Source: Theodoxus fluviatilis (Eukaryota > Mollusca > Gastropoda > Cycloneritida > Neritidae). From it: DNA of 64,000 nt. Location of the stretch: assembly GCA_034096865.1 (NCBI GenBank), contig JAWQFJ010025575.1, forward strand, positions 65,001-129,000, written 5' to 3'. Both the position numbers and the translations under genes were made by a program. Shown here piece by piece: positions 1 through 47,701 of the stretch. Positions within the stretch are counted from its first letter, which is position 1, and the number at the start of each line of letters is the position of its first letter. The notes beneath the pieces are model-generated. The model saw only the letters and a program-made list of their open reading frames with translations. It did no database searches and had not been told where the DNA came from.

Positions 1-36948
<36,948 letters not shown>

Positions 36949-37460
36949 GTGGCAGTGGCCCTGGACTCGGGGCGGAGGCCTTGCTGCTGCCGTCTCACCC
37001 GGAAACAGTTAGCACTACTGCCTTGCAGACGTCTTTCCAGGACCTTGGTGGTGGAAGAGGCTGGCAGAGTGTATAGCTCTATGGAGCTCTGACTAGAGAG
37101 ACATGCAGCACAGCTTCACGTACATTGCAGTACAGTGCTGGCAAGAGCCGCGGGCGCTAGTGATGCTGATAGGTCTACCCCCTTGGCACCGAGTGTACAT
37201 ATGTGTATTCCACTGTACAGATAGTAGACTTCCTCCCTCACATGTTTGTTTTCTCTCTTTCCTCTCAGTTTGTTTATAAACCTCAAGGGCACATAAAGTG
37301 TGCTGTCTACTTGTTATTTTGATCATCAGTCATGTTGGCACACGACTGTGTGTGCCTGGTGTGACCTTCACACTAGCCTGCTGTAAACTGCAGAAAATGT
37401 ATTGGAAGGAAGACAATAAATGGCAGTAGAATGACTGAAATAAATCACTGTAATTATGTT
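36949..37460 (+). other. LEMD3: MAN1 3' untranslated region
   Basis: This follows the TAA directly and runs to two poly(A) signals. No ORF of interest is seen. Later AATAAA copies near 38.49 kb could allow a longer form. Confidence 0.6.
37415..37444 (+). terminator. tandem poly(A) signals
   Basis: AATAAA occurs at 37415-37420 and again at 37439-37444, about 470 nt past the stop codon, followed by a T/GT-rich stretch (GTAATTATGTTTTTTAAATG). This is the usual layout of a cleavage/polyadenylation site. Confidence 0.65.
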
Positions 37461-38491
37461 TTTTAAATGTCTACTAAAGAGTTTTTTGTGTAGTCTTTTT
37501 TGGTGTTTTGTTGTCTTGAGCAGTGTTAATATGCCTGTCTCCCTGTATCAGTGGATGCTGTGTTTGTCTGTTGTGATGATGAGGGATCTCATTCACTGGA
37601 AATCTGCCCCATCTTGTGCAAATGCTGCCTGTAAGTGTAAAGAGCCTTTAGCTTGATGTATGACTGGAAAGTTCTCTTGAGATTTTGTCTTGCTGCAGTT
37701 GAATGTCTTTGGGATTCTGATTTCTAAAAGCAGCTGCCCAGAAACTTAACAGACTTCTTGCTCAAGTAGAGCCGAGGGTGCTCAACAAAGAAGCTTGATG
37801 ATATTCCTCACGAGCATCAGCAGAAGTCCAAGACACCGACTCAGTGGCAGCTGCTTCAGTGCCTTATGCACTGGAGAAATATGAACTGTTGCCAGCTCAT
37901 GGAGTTGTCGTCTGTTTGGTGGCTCCAATTCTGTCAGCAATGTAACTCCCCTCACTGCAAGTGTGTGTGCCAAGAGGAATGCTGGATCACTGCAGAAGAC
38001 CTCAGCTGTGAGAGCCATGTACTGCGGGTACCTGGCCTCCTCTATGCATGTGTGGCTAGAGAAGAATGTTAGGTCTAAGCACAGCTCTGTGTAGGGCATG
38101 GATGTGTGGCTACTTGCATGTTCTCTCTGCCGCTTGGCATCATCATTCTACAACTCCTTTGTCTCCTCCAGCACTGCTATTGTTTCTCCAGTTTCTGCCG
38201 TTTGTTTTTATTCCATCCTTGTTCATTAAGTTTGTGTAGCTATAACTGCAGCATGTGGCCCATTCTAGTAAGAAGTTATTGCCAGCATCATGCTTGCATG
38301 TGTTTTCTGTATCCAGATTTCCTGTGCTTCTATTTATTTGGTGTCATTTGAGGCAGCAAGAAGGCACTGATTTGGTTGCACATCTCAACAAATATTTTCA
38401 TTGGTTGTGCACATAGTTCTGGATGTATGTTTGCAAGGATATTTGTTTCAATTAATTCACTGTCCTTTGATTTTATTTCCACATGTTATGC
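37445..38491. other. downstream of MAN1, nothing recognised
   Basis: AT-rich with no convincing ORF. It could be an extended 3' UTR if the distal poly(A) signal is used. Confidence 0.35.
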
Positions 38492-38502
38492 AATAAAATA
38501 AA
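38492..38502 (+). terminator. distal overlapping AATAAA pair
   Basis: CAATAAAATAAAT gives two overlapping signals 1.5 kb past the stop. A GTGTGTGTGGTG/T-rich stretch follows about 40 nt later. This is a possible alternative MAN1 polyadenylation site and weaker than the proximal pair. Confidence 0.35.
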
Positions 38503-38639
38503 TACCCTAATGCATACTCAAGAAATCTCACTGTAATTGTGTGTGTGGTGTTTTTTTTTCCTTTCAGTTTTGTAGATGTTGACCTAATTTTAATTTGATT
38601 TGATTGTTGAAGCTCTTATTCAGCTTAAGATTGTCAAGT

Positions 38640-38855
38640 TTTGCAGCAGTTGTGCTAGTGTGACTATTTTGAAAGGGAGATGCTTAGACGTAGCATGTGG
38701 ACAAGGAACTTTTGCAGCAGTTGTGCTAGTGTGACTATTTTGAAAGGGAGATGCTTAGACGTAGCATGTGGACAAGGAACTTTTGCAGCAGTTGTGCTAG
38801 TGTGACTATTTTGAAAGGGAGATGCTTAGACGTAGCATGTGGACAAGGAACTTTT
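38640..38855 (+). repeat. 71-bp tandem repeat, three copies
   Basis: Three almost identical units with TTTGCAGCAGTTGTGCTAGT, GTGACTATTTTGAAAGGGAG and ATGCTTAGACGTAGCATGTG + GACAAGGAAC. TGCTTAGACGTAGCA is a short inverted repeat. Near identity implies recent amplification. Confidence 0.9.
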
Positions 38856-39245
38856 GCAGCTGGGTTTTGATGAGTGAAATGAATGAAAGTGCTGCATTTA
38901 GAGACACTAGCGTTGTTGGATCAAGTTGTGGATACCATTTGAAGCCACCAAGCGCATATCAACTGCAGCCAAGGATTCTCGGCTGCTCGAGCACAAACGT
39001 TTATCTCACCGTTGAAAAGGGCAGTAAATGTTAAAGTCGTGATTGTGAGCTGCTGCATAGTCCTTAGCAATATGCCCTAGGAACCTATCTGTCTGTCTGC
39101 CTGCCAGCTTCCCCGTCCACACATCTGTCTGCCTGTTTGAGTGTGTGTGAGGGAGATAAAAATTCTGTCTGCTGTCAGGTTCTGTTGCTCTCTGCCTAGC
39201 TGTTTGCATTTCAGCTCTGTATATATGGGTATGTGCTTGCGTGCA

Positions 39246-39247
<2 letters not shown>

Positions 39248-39299
<52 letters not shown>

Positions 39300-39325
39300 C
39301 CCCCCCCCCCCCCCTCTCTCTCTCT
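39248..39325 (+). repeat. (CT)n followed by poly(C)
   Basis: A CT run of about 50 bp, then about 18 C, then CT again. No coding function. Confidence 0.9.
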
Positions 39326-39769
39326 CCTTAGCTGTAACTGAGCAAGTACAGCTGATAGAAACGGAAATGATGTGTCAGTAGGGGTAGCATCAACAGAAAC
39401 AATGAGCACTCGGTGGACAGAGCTTGTCGGAACCCGGTCGACAGGTAGAAGCCAGAAAGTAGCTGAAAACTCAGTAATGCAAACGATACACATCAGCCTC
39501 CTTTACCGCCAGACACGATGTATATGCATGTATTACATCTGCCTCTACAAGTGGATGCAATGTGGAATCACGGCCATTGGAGATCTTGCACACTGGAGCA
39601 AGTCACGTGCAGCAAGCTGCAACCCGTTGTAGTGGGTAGAGGGTATGATCGTCTATGCTGAGACCTATACGGAAAACATCTGTGATGGTTAAACGTCCGA
39701 CTAAGGGGGGGGGAGGGTTGCGTAACACACACACACAGCCTAAACATGTACCTCAACTGTGTAGTTTTT

Positions 39770-39930
39770 TTTGGGGGTTGCTTTTTTTTCTTGGGGGGGG
39801 GGGGGGGGGGGGGATGGGCGGTGTTAGTTTATAATGCTTAAAATGGCATTTACATGCAAGGGGAGGCATTCTTTCCATCTTGAAATACCACATACCCTTC
39901 ACCCCCCTGGATCCCCTTTTGCACTTTTGC

Positions 39931-39969
<39 letters not shown>

Positions 39970-39995
39970 TTTCACTGTACCTAGTCCGGCCCTGG
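39770..39995. mobile_element. poly(G)/poly(C) block ending in a hAT-like terminus
   Basis: A G run near 39797-39814 and a C run of about 40 near 39930-39969 bound a short unique segment. It ends CCTAGTCCGGCCCTG, the inverse of the CAGGGCCGGA(C/T) terminus seen at 52401, so a hAT-type MITE is likely. The left end is not defined, and the homopolymers could be assembly-sensitive. Confidence 0.4.
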
Positions 39996-40246
39996 TACCC
40001 GATGATCCCCTGGTCAATCTGCAGCTTATGAGTAGAAAACCACATTACTCAACCGCTTAAATGAGAGTGGTACGTTGATTAACAAAACATGACTGAAAAT
40101 ATCCTAACTTGACTGAGCTCTCCCACCATCACAAGTAAACTTGGCCTGTTGAGTCATACATCAGCTGAAAGAGCGTTTCTTCAGCCCTGAATTCCAGTAC
40201 TCTCACTGGAAAATCTCTCGAACAGATCGCCAATGTGCCCCCTGTG

Positions 40247-40430
40247 GGTTCGGGATAAGAATTGACCCACCGCGTCTCCCTACGCGATTCGTAAGAGAGG
40301 AATAGCTAGGGACACCGTGACTGGATTACGTTTACTCTAATCTGTTCTGGTGATCTTCGTGTTTAATGGCCTTACATAGCCTACAAAGGCTGATAGGCCG
40401 CAAAACACTATCCATCCATCCATCGCCTAT
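40247..40430 (+). repeat. SINE-like repeat, good copy
   Basis: From GGGTTCGGGATAAGAATTGA through CCACCGCGTCTCCCTACGCG, ACTAGGGACACCGTGACTGG, TGGCCTTACATAGCCTACAA, AGGCTGATAGGCCGCAAAAC to a (CCAT)n tail. It is about 93% like the copy at 42767 by eye. Confidence 0.75.
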
Positions 40431-40479
40431 GTGCGAGCTACAGACATAAACATTTAAGTTTAGACAGAAAACAACCACG

Positions 40480-41190
40480 GTTACTGATCAAGGCTTTTAC
40501 ACTACGCACAAAAAGTTAAGGAGCGGTACGAAAATTTGCTATAAAAGCTGAATGAGTAAATATTGAGTAACCATATGCATATGCTCGGAAAGGACATTCA
40601 TTCTTCTTTATGATCCCGTTTACAGATCACAATTATCTTAACTCAGCGCTGCGCAGCTGGGCGTCAAAGTGAGTACCCCCCGAAAATGAACTTGCAAAAC
40701 GACTTTTTTTCCGTTTCTTAAATTCATAAAATAATCAGATACAACAGTATTTTGTAAAACTAAACGTCAAACGATAGCCCAACCATTTATCTTTAAGACA
40801 TCATGTGTTTTGAAGAGAAAACAAAAAGGATGTGTCTTCTACGGGCTTTGAAAGACAGGAGGTGTTAACACGTTTTGCAGGCAAAAACGCTGGTTTTAAG
40901 GCCTTTTTTCTCGGGTGACAGTGCGGTATTGTCCATATCTCAGCGTGTTTACAAGATACAGCAATGAAACTTGGCAGTCATAAAAAGAAGTCTTTTGTCT
41001 AGATGCTCACCAAAAATTGTCAATACCTTAAAAATGCAAGTGTCTACAAGCATCTTAAGGGGATACTTTAAGGTCGGCGCTGAAACAAGTTATGAATGGG
41101 AAAAAGTTGGGCTTCTGCATACACATAAACAACGTTTTAAGGTACCTACGTCTGAAATTTTATTAACTTCGAGCCACATGCTGAGCGCAT
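40480..41190. other. intergenic, possible DNA-transposon remnant
   Basis: TTTTACACTACGCACAAAAAG at the start resembles Tc1/mariner-type termini, but no matching inverse end was found. There is no coding evidence. Confidence 0.25.
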
Positions 41191-41194
41191 GTCT

Positions 41195-42200
41195 ATGAGG
41201 GCAAGTCAAAGGAACACTTTAAATATCTGTTATCTCGTAATTTATTGAACAAACAAGGCATACACTAACCTCATTTTTCTACGTAGTATCCATTGGGTTT
41301 ATTACAGGTGCTCCAGCAATTCGGAAGTGCATGGATACCCTTAGAAGAAGATTATTTTGGCTGAGTGCGTGGCCACTCGTGTCATGCCTCCCATCCCCTT
41401 TTCGAGCGGTTCAAAGATGTGACAATCACAGGTGGCGAGGTCTGGGAGTATGGAGGGTGTGGAAGACATCTGATATACAGATCTGGGGTTGTTGCAACAG
41501 TTGAAAGGGGCCGAGCATTGTCATGTTGAAACAAAACACCTGACCTCAGGAGTCCACGTCGTTTGGACTTGATTGCAGGTCGAAGGTGATTTTTGAGGAG
41601 TCTCATACATTGCATTGGTGACAGTGTTCCCCCTGGACAGGTGATGTTCCAAAGCATCCCTTTTTTTAATCCCAAAAGCGAGTCGGCATAATACCTTTCT
41701 CACAGATGGTTGTGTGGAATGTTTTCGGTTTTGGTGAAGAGGTAGTACGGCGCCATTCCGTGCTCGCTCTCTTGGTTTCTGGCTGGTGGTATAGTGTACT
41801 CGTGTTTCATTTCCTGTTAAAATTCTTCCCAGGAAGCCATCACCTCCTGCTTCAAAGCGCTGCAAAAGTTCTTGACAGGCGACAGTTCGTCGTTCTGTCA
41901 ATTTTTCAGTCAGCTGGCGTGGCACCTGCATCTTGCAGACACTGTGTGGAACTGCAGAACGTAATGGATGATCCTTGAATCGCGGCGATTTTCCTTTACC
42001 TTGGCTTCAACTGCTGCAACGTGTCCAGGTGTCACGACTTGGTGTGCCTGACCCGGTAGTGGCGAGTCCGTTACTGAATTCACGCCGTTTCAGAACTTCC
42101 TAGTCCACTCGTACACTTGTAGTGACAGACACGCATCACCATACGGAGTTTTTAATCGTCGACGAATTTCAATGCTTTATGAAAACTCACCGTTTGGACT
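41195..42200 (-). mobile_element. mariner-family DNA transposon, degenerate
   Basis: The region read on the minus strand gives successive mariner transposase blocks in different frames. The 3' flank GAGGGCAAGTCAAAGGAACA (about 41198) resembles a mariner terminus. The opposite terminus is not clear. Confidence 0.7.
41382..42120 (-). pseudogene. mariner (Mos1-like) transposase pseudogene
   Basis: From about 42120 downward it reads GVNSVTDSPLPGQAHQVVTP and HVAAVEAKVKENRR (helix-turn-helix side), then VPRQLTEKLTERRTVACQEL, FLGRILTGNETRVHY (the usual TGDETW block, with Asp replaced by Asn) and, after frame changes, LRPAIKSKRRGLLRSGVLFQ, HDNARP and HPPYS, the conserved mariner DDE-region motifs. 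At least three frame shifts and the altered first catalytic Asp show it is dead. The family is clear by motif order. Confidence 0.85.
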
Positions 42201-42571
42201 TTGTTCTCAATATTCTTAGTGCTATATGGTTGCGGTTTGCGTCGTTTGGCATCATTTATCTCCCTGCAAACACGCAAAAACTCGGCATCTCACTCAGTCG
42301 ACTGTCGCAATTTGCAGACATTCCTGAAGCAAACGAAATCATGTTTAAACTCATGCAAATGTAACCAAGTCGCCGATGTGTATATTACATGTTCTTTCAA
42401 GAAGTGCCTAAACACTGCAATCGGTAAATAAATTAGTTCAGGTCACCGAAGCTTATCTTCGCGTGAAAGCGTTTATCTGACAATGAAAAGTGCAGTAAAA
42501 ATCGCACTGGTCATGAGCAACCTTTTCAAGGGACGTTACTCCTTAGGACTTGTTGATAGTTGTGTTAAAAT

Positions 42572-42603
42572 CAAAGACCATACATAGTAATGTATGGTCT
42601 TTG
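42572..42603. other. perfect 14-bp hairpin
   Basis: CAAAGACCATACAT pairs exactly with ATGTATGGTCTTTG around a 4-nt loop (AGTA). It lies in intergenic sequence and could be a small inverted duplication. Confidence 0.7.
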
Positions 42604-42766
42604 TTAAAATTATGAGCAGATACAGCGGCTAATGATTGGTGGCTGCCTGCATGCACGTGCTTTCTGTGCAGAACAGGATGATGACCCCGTGCTCATTTGC
42701 ACCTGAAAAAGTCTGTTTGTTTTTGGTTCATTTCGGTGAAGTTGTCTCATTTTGTCGTCAAACGTA

Positions 42767-42950
42767 GGGTTCGGGGTAAGAATTGACCCACCGCGTCTCC
42801 CTACGCGATTCGCAAGAGACGAATAACTAGGGACACCGTGACTTTATTTGCGTTTACTCTATGCTGTTCCAGTGATTTTCGTGCTTAATGGCCTTATATA
42901 GTATACAAAGGCTGATAGGCCGTAAAACACCATCCATCCATCCATCGTCA
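42767..42950 (+). repeat. SINE-like repeat, good copy
   Basis: Same order of blocks as at 40247, with a CCATCCATCCATC tail. The sequence after the tail (GTCAAACGTAGG) also occurs immediately before the copy, which is a plausible target-site duplication of about 12 bp. Confidence 0.75.
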
Positions 42951-43937
42951 AACGTAGGCCACTCGTTTGCGCTTTGTAAGATACGAGTAAGACGGTGTAT
43001 CTGAAGATAAATCGCCTGCTCAAAATTGTTTATCGTCTTTCTCGAAGTGTGCAAACTCTCATTCTCTGCCATCCTTTGCATTTACATTTTGTTGAACTCC
43101 AATCATATTGACGTCACAACAGAAAGTCTCATTGAACTCCAATCACTTTTAGTCCTTCAGCTGGCCTATACCCCCACTGACCCCCCCTGGGGAATTTATG
43201 AGATTATGTTTTTAGGGTAGCCTGACATACCCTCTTATGATTTCTGGATGTTTGGTTTTTGTAAACTGGTGGGTGTGGGGACCAGACCACTCGAAAGGTC
43301 TCATTTTTCCTTCTTTCGGCCCTATATTTGCTCTCGGACAGTATGGTTCATCCGACAGCTGCTGTTTTTTTTCTTATCAACATATTTTAAATCAGTTGAC
43401 AGTTTCTGAAAGACAATTGATTGTAGAATGTTTTGATATATGTTTTTTGGTGATATCTTGGTTATTAAGGGAATGACATGAATACGAAATGAGGCATTTT
43501 TGAAAATCAATTTTTCATCTGTGAGTCTTATGTTTTGACATATTGAATCTAAAACAGTTTATTTTTGCACATTTGAAATAAATTGACTTTATAAGGCAAA
43601 GTAAGTTTTATCTTTTGATACCAGTTTGGTTGACCTTTGCTTCAAGGTCAAGGTCACACAAGTCATGAGTCGTATGAATCATGTGCATACTTTGATTAGA
43701 GTGTGACAAAATGTTTTGAATGTTTGACCTTCAACTTCAAAGTCAATTATTGTTTGACCTTGACCTTCAAGGTCATTGATAGGTCCAGTTTGTATGGAGG
43801 TCAAGGTCACAGTGGACAAATAACAATAATCTGGTTGCTTTTTTGGTGTGTTTTGTGGCATTGATACATACTTCACGATTGCCAGGATTATCAACATTTT
43901 CAGACTGTTGAGTCATCAACATTGTTTGCTGAAACCA

Positions 43938-43942
<5 letters not shown>

Positions 43943-44000
<58 letters not shown>
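43943..44000 (+). repeat. (GA)n microsatellite
   Basis: About 29 GA units just inside the left inverted arm of the 3.4-kb element; there is no counterpart next to the right arm. Confidence 0.9.
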
Positions 44001-44002
<2 letters not shown>

Positions 44003-44279
44003 AAACGCAACCTAGAATATGTCTTTGTTTTATTGTAACTTGTGTCATAATCATTGACCCATCCAAGTTCAACATCAAATCAAGGATCTCCTTGAATTCT
44101 TAAACAACTATAGGAACTTTATGAACTAAAACGTGAAAATTACAAACTAAAACGTGAAAATTTCAAACTAAAACAGCTGCAAATAGTAAAAAATGTTGCA
44201 AGAATAATCTTATATACAAACACATTTAAACTCTATGTAGTACACTAGTTGCCAATTGTCTGTGAAATTACTCAGGTTT

Positions 44280-44517
44280 TCTCCAGCATACAAAGATTAT
44301 CATTAACAGTTACAGAATTAAGAGTACATCAGTCAAATTAAAGTCAAACATAACCATTCTCCAGCATACAAAGATTATCATTAACAGTTACAGAATTAAG
44401 AGTACATCAGTCAAATTCAAGTCAAACATAACCATTCTCCAGCATACAAAGATTATCATTAACAGTTACAGAATTAAGAGTACATCAGTCAAATTAAAGT
44501 CAAACATAACCAACAAC
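44280..44517 (+). repeat. about 79-bp tandem repeat, three copies
   Basis: CCAGCATACAAAGATTATCA, TTAACAGTTACAGAATTAAG and AGTACATCAGTCAAATTAAA recur three times with one or two changes, just downstream of the ORF's stop. Confidence 0.9.
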
Positions 44518-44620
44518 AACTGCACTTAAGCAGTGCCAAAATTGCTGAATAAGTCTTAGCAGGATAAATAAGCTGTAGCAATTGTTCTCATTACTACACA
44601 GCAAAAGTTGTAAGTCTCAT

Positions 44621-45825
44621 TTAGTTGTCATTGTTAGCCTCATCCATAAAGACAAGGTCGCCAAAGTCTGTGTCTGGACACTCATTCTCGGAGGTTTCTT
44701 GTTCTGCAGTGAGAAGTGTCTCAAGGGGTGTCTCAAGCATGACATCTAAGAGTTCCTCTGGCATGAGGTTTCCCTTGGTCCATTTGATCTGCAGTTTTCC
44801 ATCAGACTTCTCCCAACCGTGATTTTCTGGCAATGGAAGTTTTGGCAAAGGGTTGTCTGCCTGTCTCCAGATCATTGTCTGGTAGTGAGCTCTTTCAACG
44901 TGCATCTGGAGCGAGTCCTTGCAGGGAGGGAGCAGACTCATGTCCACACCATCATACGATGAGAGAAGCTGTCCTTCTTTTGTTGAGAATCGCTCGACAA
45001 ACTTCTGGTACCTGACTTTGTTGATGTCAGCTGACGGAAGACCATACAGCTGACAAGTGAAGCGCTCCAGCTCTGCAAGCACTGTGCTGTTGAGATCTCC
45101 GATGACACCAAGCTCAGCAAAAGCTCTGTGGAACTCGGGATGTTGCTTTATGATCTTCAGATGGCTGATTTTGCCCTTGCGTACAAACGCGCTGGTTGTG
45201 TCGCATCCGCTAAAGGCATGGACTGCTGGCAGGATAGCGCAGATCTCTGCACCAGCTTTCTTGGCGATTTCTTTGATGTCAAGTAGCCTTCGATTATTGC
45301 CTGTTCCAGTGTCAAAGAAGATGTCATTCCTGACACGCTTGGCAAAGAACAGCAGGAGAATGAAGACATCCGTGTCTGGGGACTTCACCGTAATGGTTGT
45401 TTCTTTGGATGAAACCTTTGAGGCATGCAGGCAGTGTAGGATGATTTTAGTGTCGGCTTCCTCCTGTGAAGAGCAGAGCTCGTCAACACTTTCAGACAGT
45501 GTTGTGAGACCATCAGCACTTGAGAGACACACACAGTGATCTGAACACACGAACAATATCTGCCTCCCTTTGAGTTTTGCGGCGAACTTGTTCAGCTTCC
45601 ACTCACCAAGCAAAAACTTTGTGAAATTTTGCTTGTTTTCATCACTGCTCAGAAATTGTTTCCAGTTTCTTGGAACCTTGGTGGAAGCTCCTTTGATCAA
45701 GTGCACACTTCCAGATCCCCTTCTTGCTCTTTCTAGTCCTTTTACAGAGAAAGGGTAGTAAGAGTCAGTCACAAAATCTACCCGTGCTGCTTTGTTCAGT
45801 TGTTCAAAGAGACTTTCAACAGTCT
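44621..45825 (-). CDS. PIN/FEN-like protein of the 3.4-kb inverted-arm element
   Basis: An intact frame ends in TAG-type stop at 44621 and is open upstream to at least 45825, where TTTTCAG|ACTGTTGAAAG looks like an acceptor at the edge of the right arm (an internal start at 45772 gives 383 aa). Acidic motifs QEEADTK (residues 103-109 counted from 45772), SPDTDV (131-136) and SGCDTTSAF (188-196) fall in the order of the EAEA, DxD and GCDY motifs of FEN/XPG-type PIN nucleases. Similar proteins are frequent as uncharacterised, repeat-associated genes in cnidarians and molluscs (recollection, not searched). The C-terminal third is unassigned. N-terminal exons are not seen. Confidence 0.6.
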
Positions 45826-46630
45826 GAAAATGTTGATAATCCTGGCAATCGTGAAGTATGTATCAATGCCACAAAACACACCAAAAAAGCAACCAGATTA
45901 TTGTTATTTGTCCACTGTGACCTTGACCTCCATACAAACTGGACCTATCAATGACCTTGAAGGTCAAGGTCAAACAATAATTGACTTTGAAGTTGAAGGT
46001 CAAACATTCAAAACATTTTGTCACACTCTAATCAAAGTATGCACATGATTCATACGACTCATGACTTGTGTGACCTTGACCTTGAAGCAAAGGTCAACCA
46101 AACTGGTATCAAAAGATTAAACTTACTTTGCCTTATAAAGTCAATTTATTTCAAATGTGCAAAAATAAACTGTTTTATATTCAATATGTCAAAACATAAG
46201 ACTCACAGATGAAAAATTGATTTTCAAAAATGCCTCATTTCGTATTCATGTCATTCCCTTAATAACCAAGATATCACCAAAAAAATATACTAAAACATTC
46301 TACAATCAATTGTCTTTCAGAAACTGTCAAACTGATTTAAAATATGTTGATAAGAAAAAAAACAGCAGCTGTCGGATGAACCATACTGTCCGAGAGCAAA
46401 TATAGGGCCGAAAGAAGGAAAAATGAGACCTTTCGAGTGGTCTGGTCCCCACACCCACCAGTTTACAAAAACCAAACATCCAGAAATCATAAGAGGGTAT
46501 GTCAGGCTACCCTAAAAACATAGTCTCATAAATTCCCCAGGGGGGGTCAGTGGGGGTATAGGCCAGCTGAAGGACTATTTGCTGGCACCACATCCCCTGT
46601 GAAAGCATTCTGTAAACCGGAGTCAGTAGT

Positions 46631-47288
46631 GCTGAAATGGTCGTTATCGGCAACATTTCCGGACACTGTACCTGAGGTACTCTGTTTTGAACGAGAACGT
46701 GACCGCAGCCGCCACTCCGCCTGACTGACTTCGCACGCCCGGGGAGTTATGCTAAGATCTGGCCGCGTTAATGTATCTGCGTTTTGTGACAAACGTCTTG
46801 CTCGGCGGTACTGTACTCCATGCACCTTAACGGTCCGCGTGATTCGGGTGTAATCTTAAGCTAAACGACGTTTATTGGCGCTGCTGAAATGGTCGAAGTC
46901 GGAAACATTCGGAACGTCGTTTAGCTTAAGATTACACCCGAATCACGCGCACCGTGAAGGTGCATGGAGTACAGTACCGCCGAGCAAGACGTTTGTCACA
47001 AAATGCGGCCGGATCTTAGCATAACTCCCCGGGCGCAGGCGGAGTGGCGGCTGCGGTCTGAGATGAGCGCTATCATCGGTAGGCCTATGTCACGTGACTG
47101 CAAGGAGGAGATTTCAAACTGAGGTACTCTGTCCGATCGGACAGAGTACCTCAGGTACTTTGTCCGATCGGACAGAGTACCTCAGGTACTTTGTCCGATC
47201 GGACAGAGTACCTCAGGTACTTTGTCCGATCGGACAGAGTACCTCAGGTACAGTGTCCGGAAATGTTGCCGATAACGACCATTTCAGC
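46631..47288. mobile_element. foldback element with 9-bp target duplication (Mutator-like)
   Basis: It begins GCTGAAATGGTCGTTATCGG and ends with the exact inverse. GTCAGTAGT flanks both sides (46622-46630 and 47289-47297), the 9-bp duplication typical of Mutator-like elements. The two arms pair over most of their length, with a central loop that repeats GCTGAAATGGTCGAAGTCGG. The right arm is longer because of a palindromic tandem array. Confidence 0.85.
47121..47250. repeat. 31-bp palindromic tandem array
   Basis: About four units of GGTACTTTGTCCGATCGGAC + AGAGTACCTCA. Each unit is itself a near-perfect 28-bp palindrome centred on CCGATCGG. Confidence 0.9.
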
Positions 47289-47393
47289 GTCAGTAGTGAA
47301 GTAGTCGGCGAAGTCTCTAGGGAACTAGAATGCTGTGAATGTCATGCTTGCAAGTGTTCAGCCTGCATGGGTGGATGAGGAGGACGAAGGACG

Positions 47394-47458
47394 GGAAATG
47401 GGGGTGGGGTGGGTTGGGTGGGGTGGGGTGGGGTGGGTGGGGTGAGGGTGGGGGAGAG
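47394..47458 (+). repeat. (GGGGT)n G-rich tract
   Basis: GGGGTGGGGTGGGTTGGGTG and similar runs give more than a dozen G3+ tracts with 1-2 nt loops, a strong G-quadruplex candidate. Confidence 0.85.
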
Positions 47459-47701
47459 CTAGGTGAGGCAGAAGGGGTGTGGGTAGGTGAGAGGAGGAGA
47501 AAGAGACGACAGCCATTGTATCGTTGTAGCAAAGGAGAGAGGCGAACGTAAAATAAATAACTTTTTCATTGCGATGAAGAAAACATAGCATAAAAGGAAG
47601 CAATATATTTCCAGAAAAAAGCAATCAAGGGGCGGGGGGAGTAACATTATCAAATTCATAATGTACAATTACTACGATGCAACTTTCACATATTAAAAGA
47701 C

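Larger units (their letters stand above)
43150..46577. mobile_element. 3.4-kb element with 762-bp inverted arms and one ORF
   Basis: The left arm (43150-43911) and right arm (45816-46577) are near-identical inverses of equal length, beginning TAGTCCTTCAGCTGGCC. If the termini are GTCCTTCAG/CTGAAGGAC, both are flanked by TA. The arms contain a stretch related to the GTCAAGGTCA repeat family (TTTGATACCAGTTTGGTTGA). Between them lie (GA)n, a triple tandem repeat and a 383-codon ORF on the minus strand. Confidence 0.85.

Noticed and set aside
47094..47378. 94-codon frame with repeated IGQSTSGT(L/V)
   Set aside because: The repeats are the 31-bp palindromic array of the foldback element; only the last Cys-rich part is outside and is listed as a weak finding.
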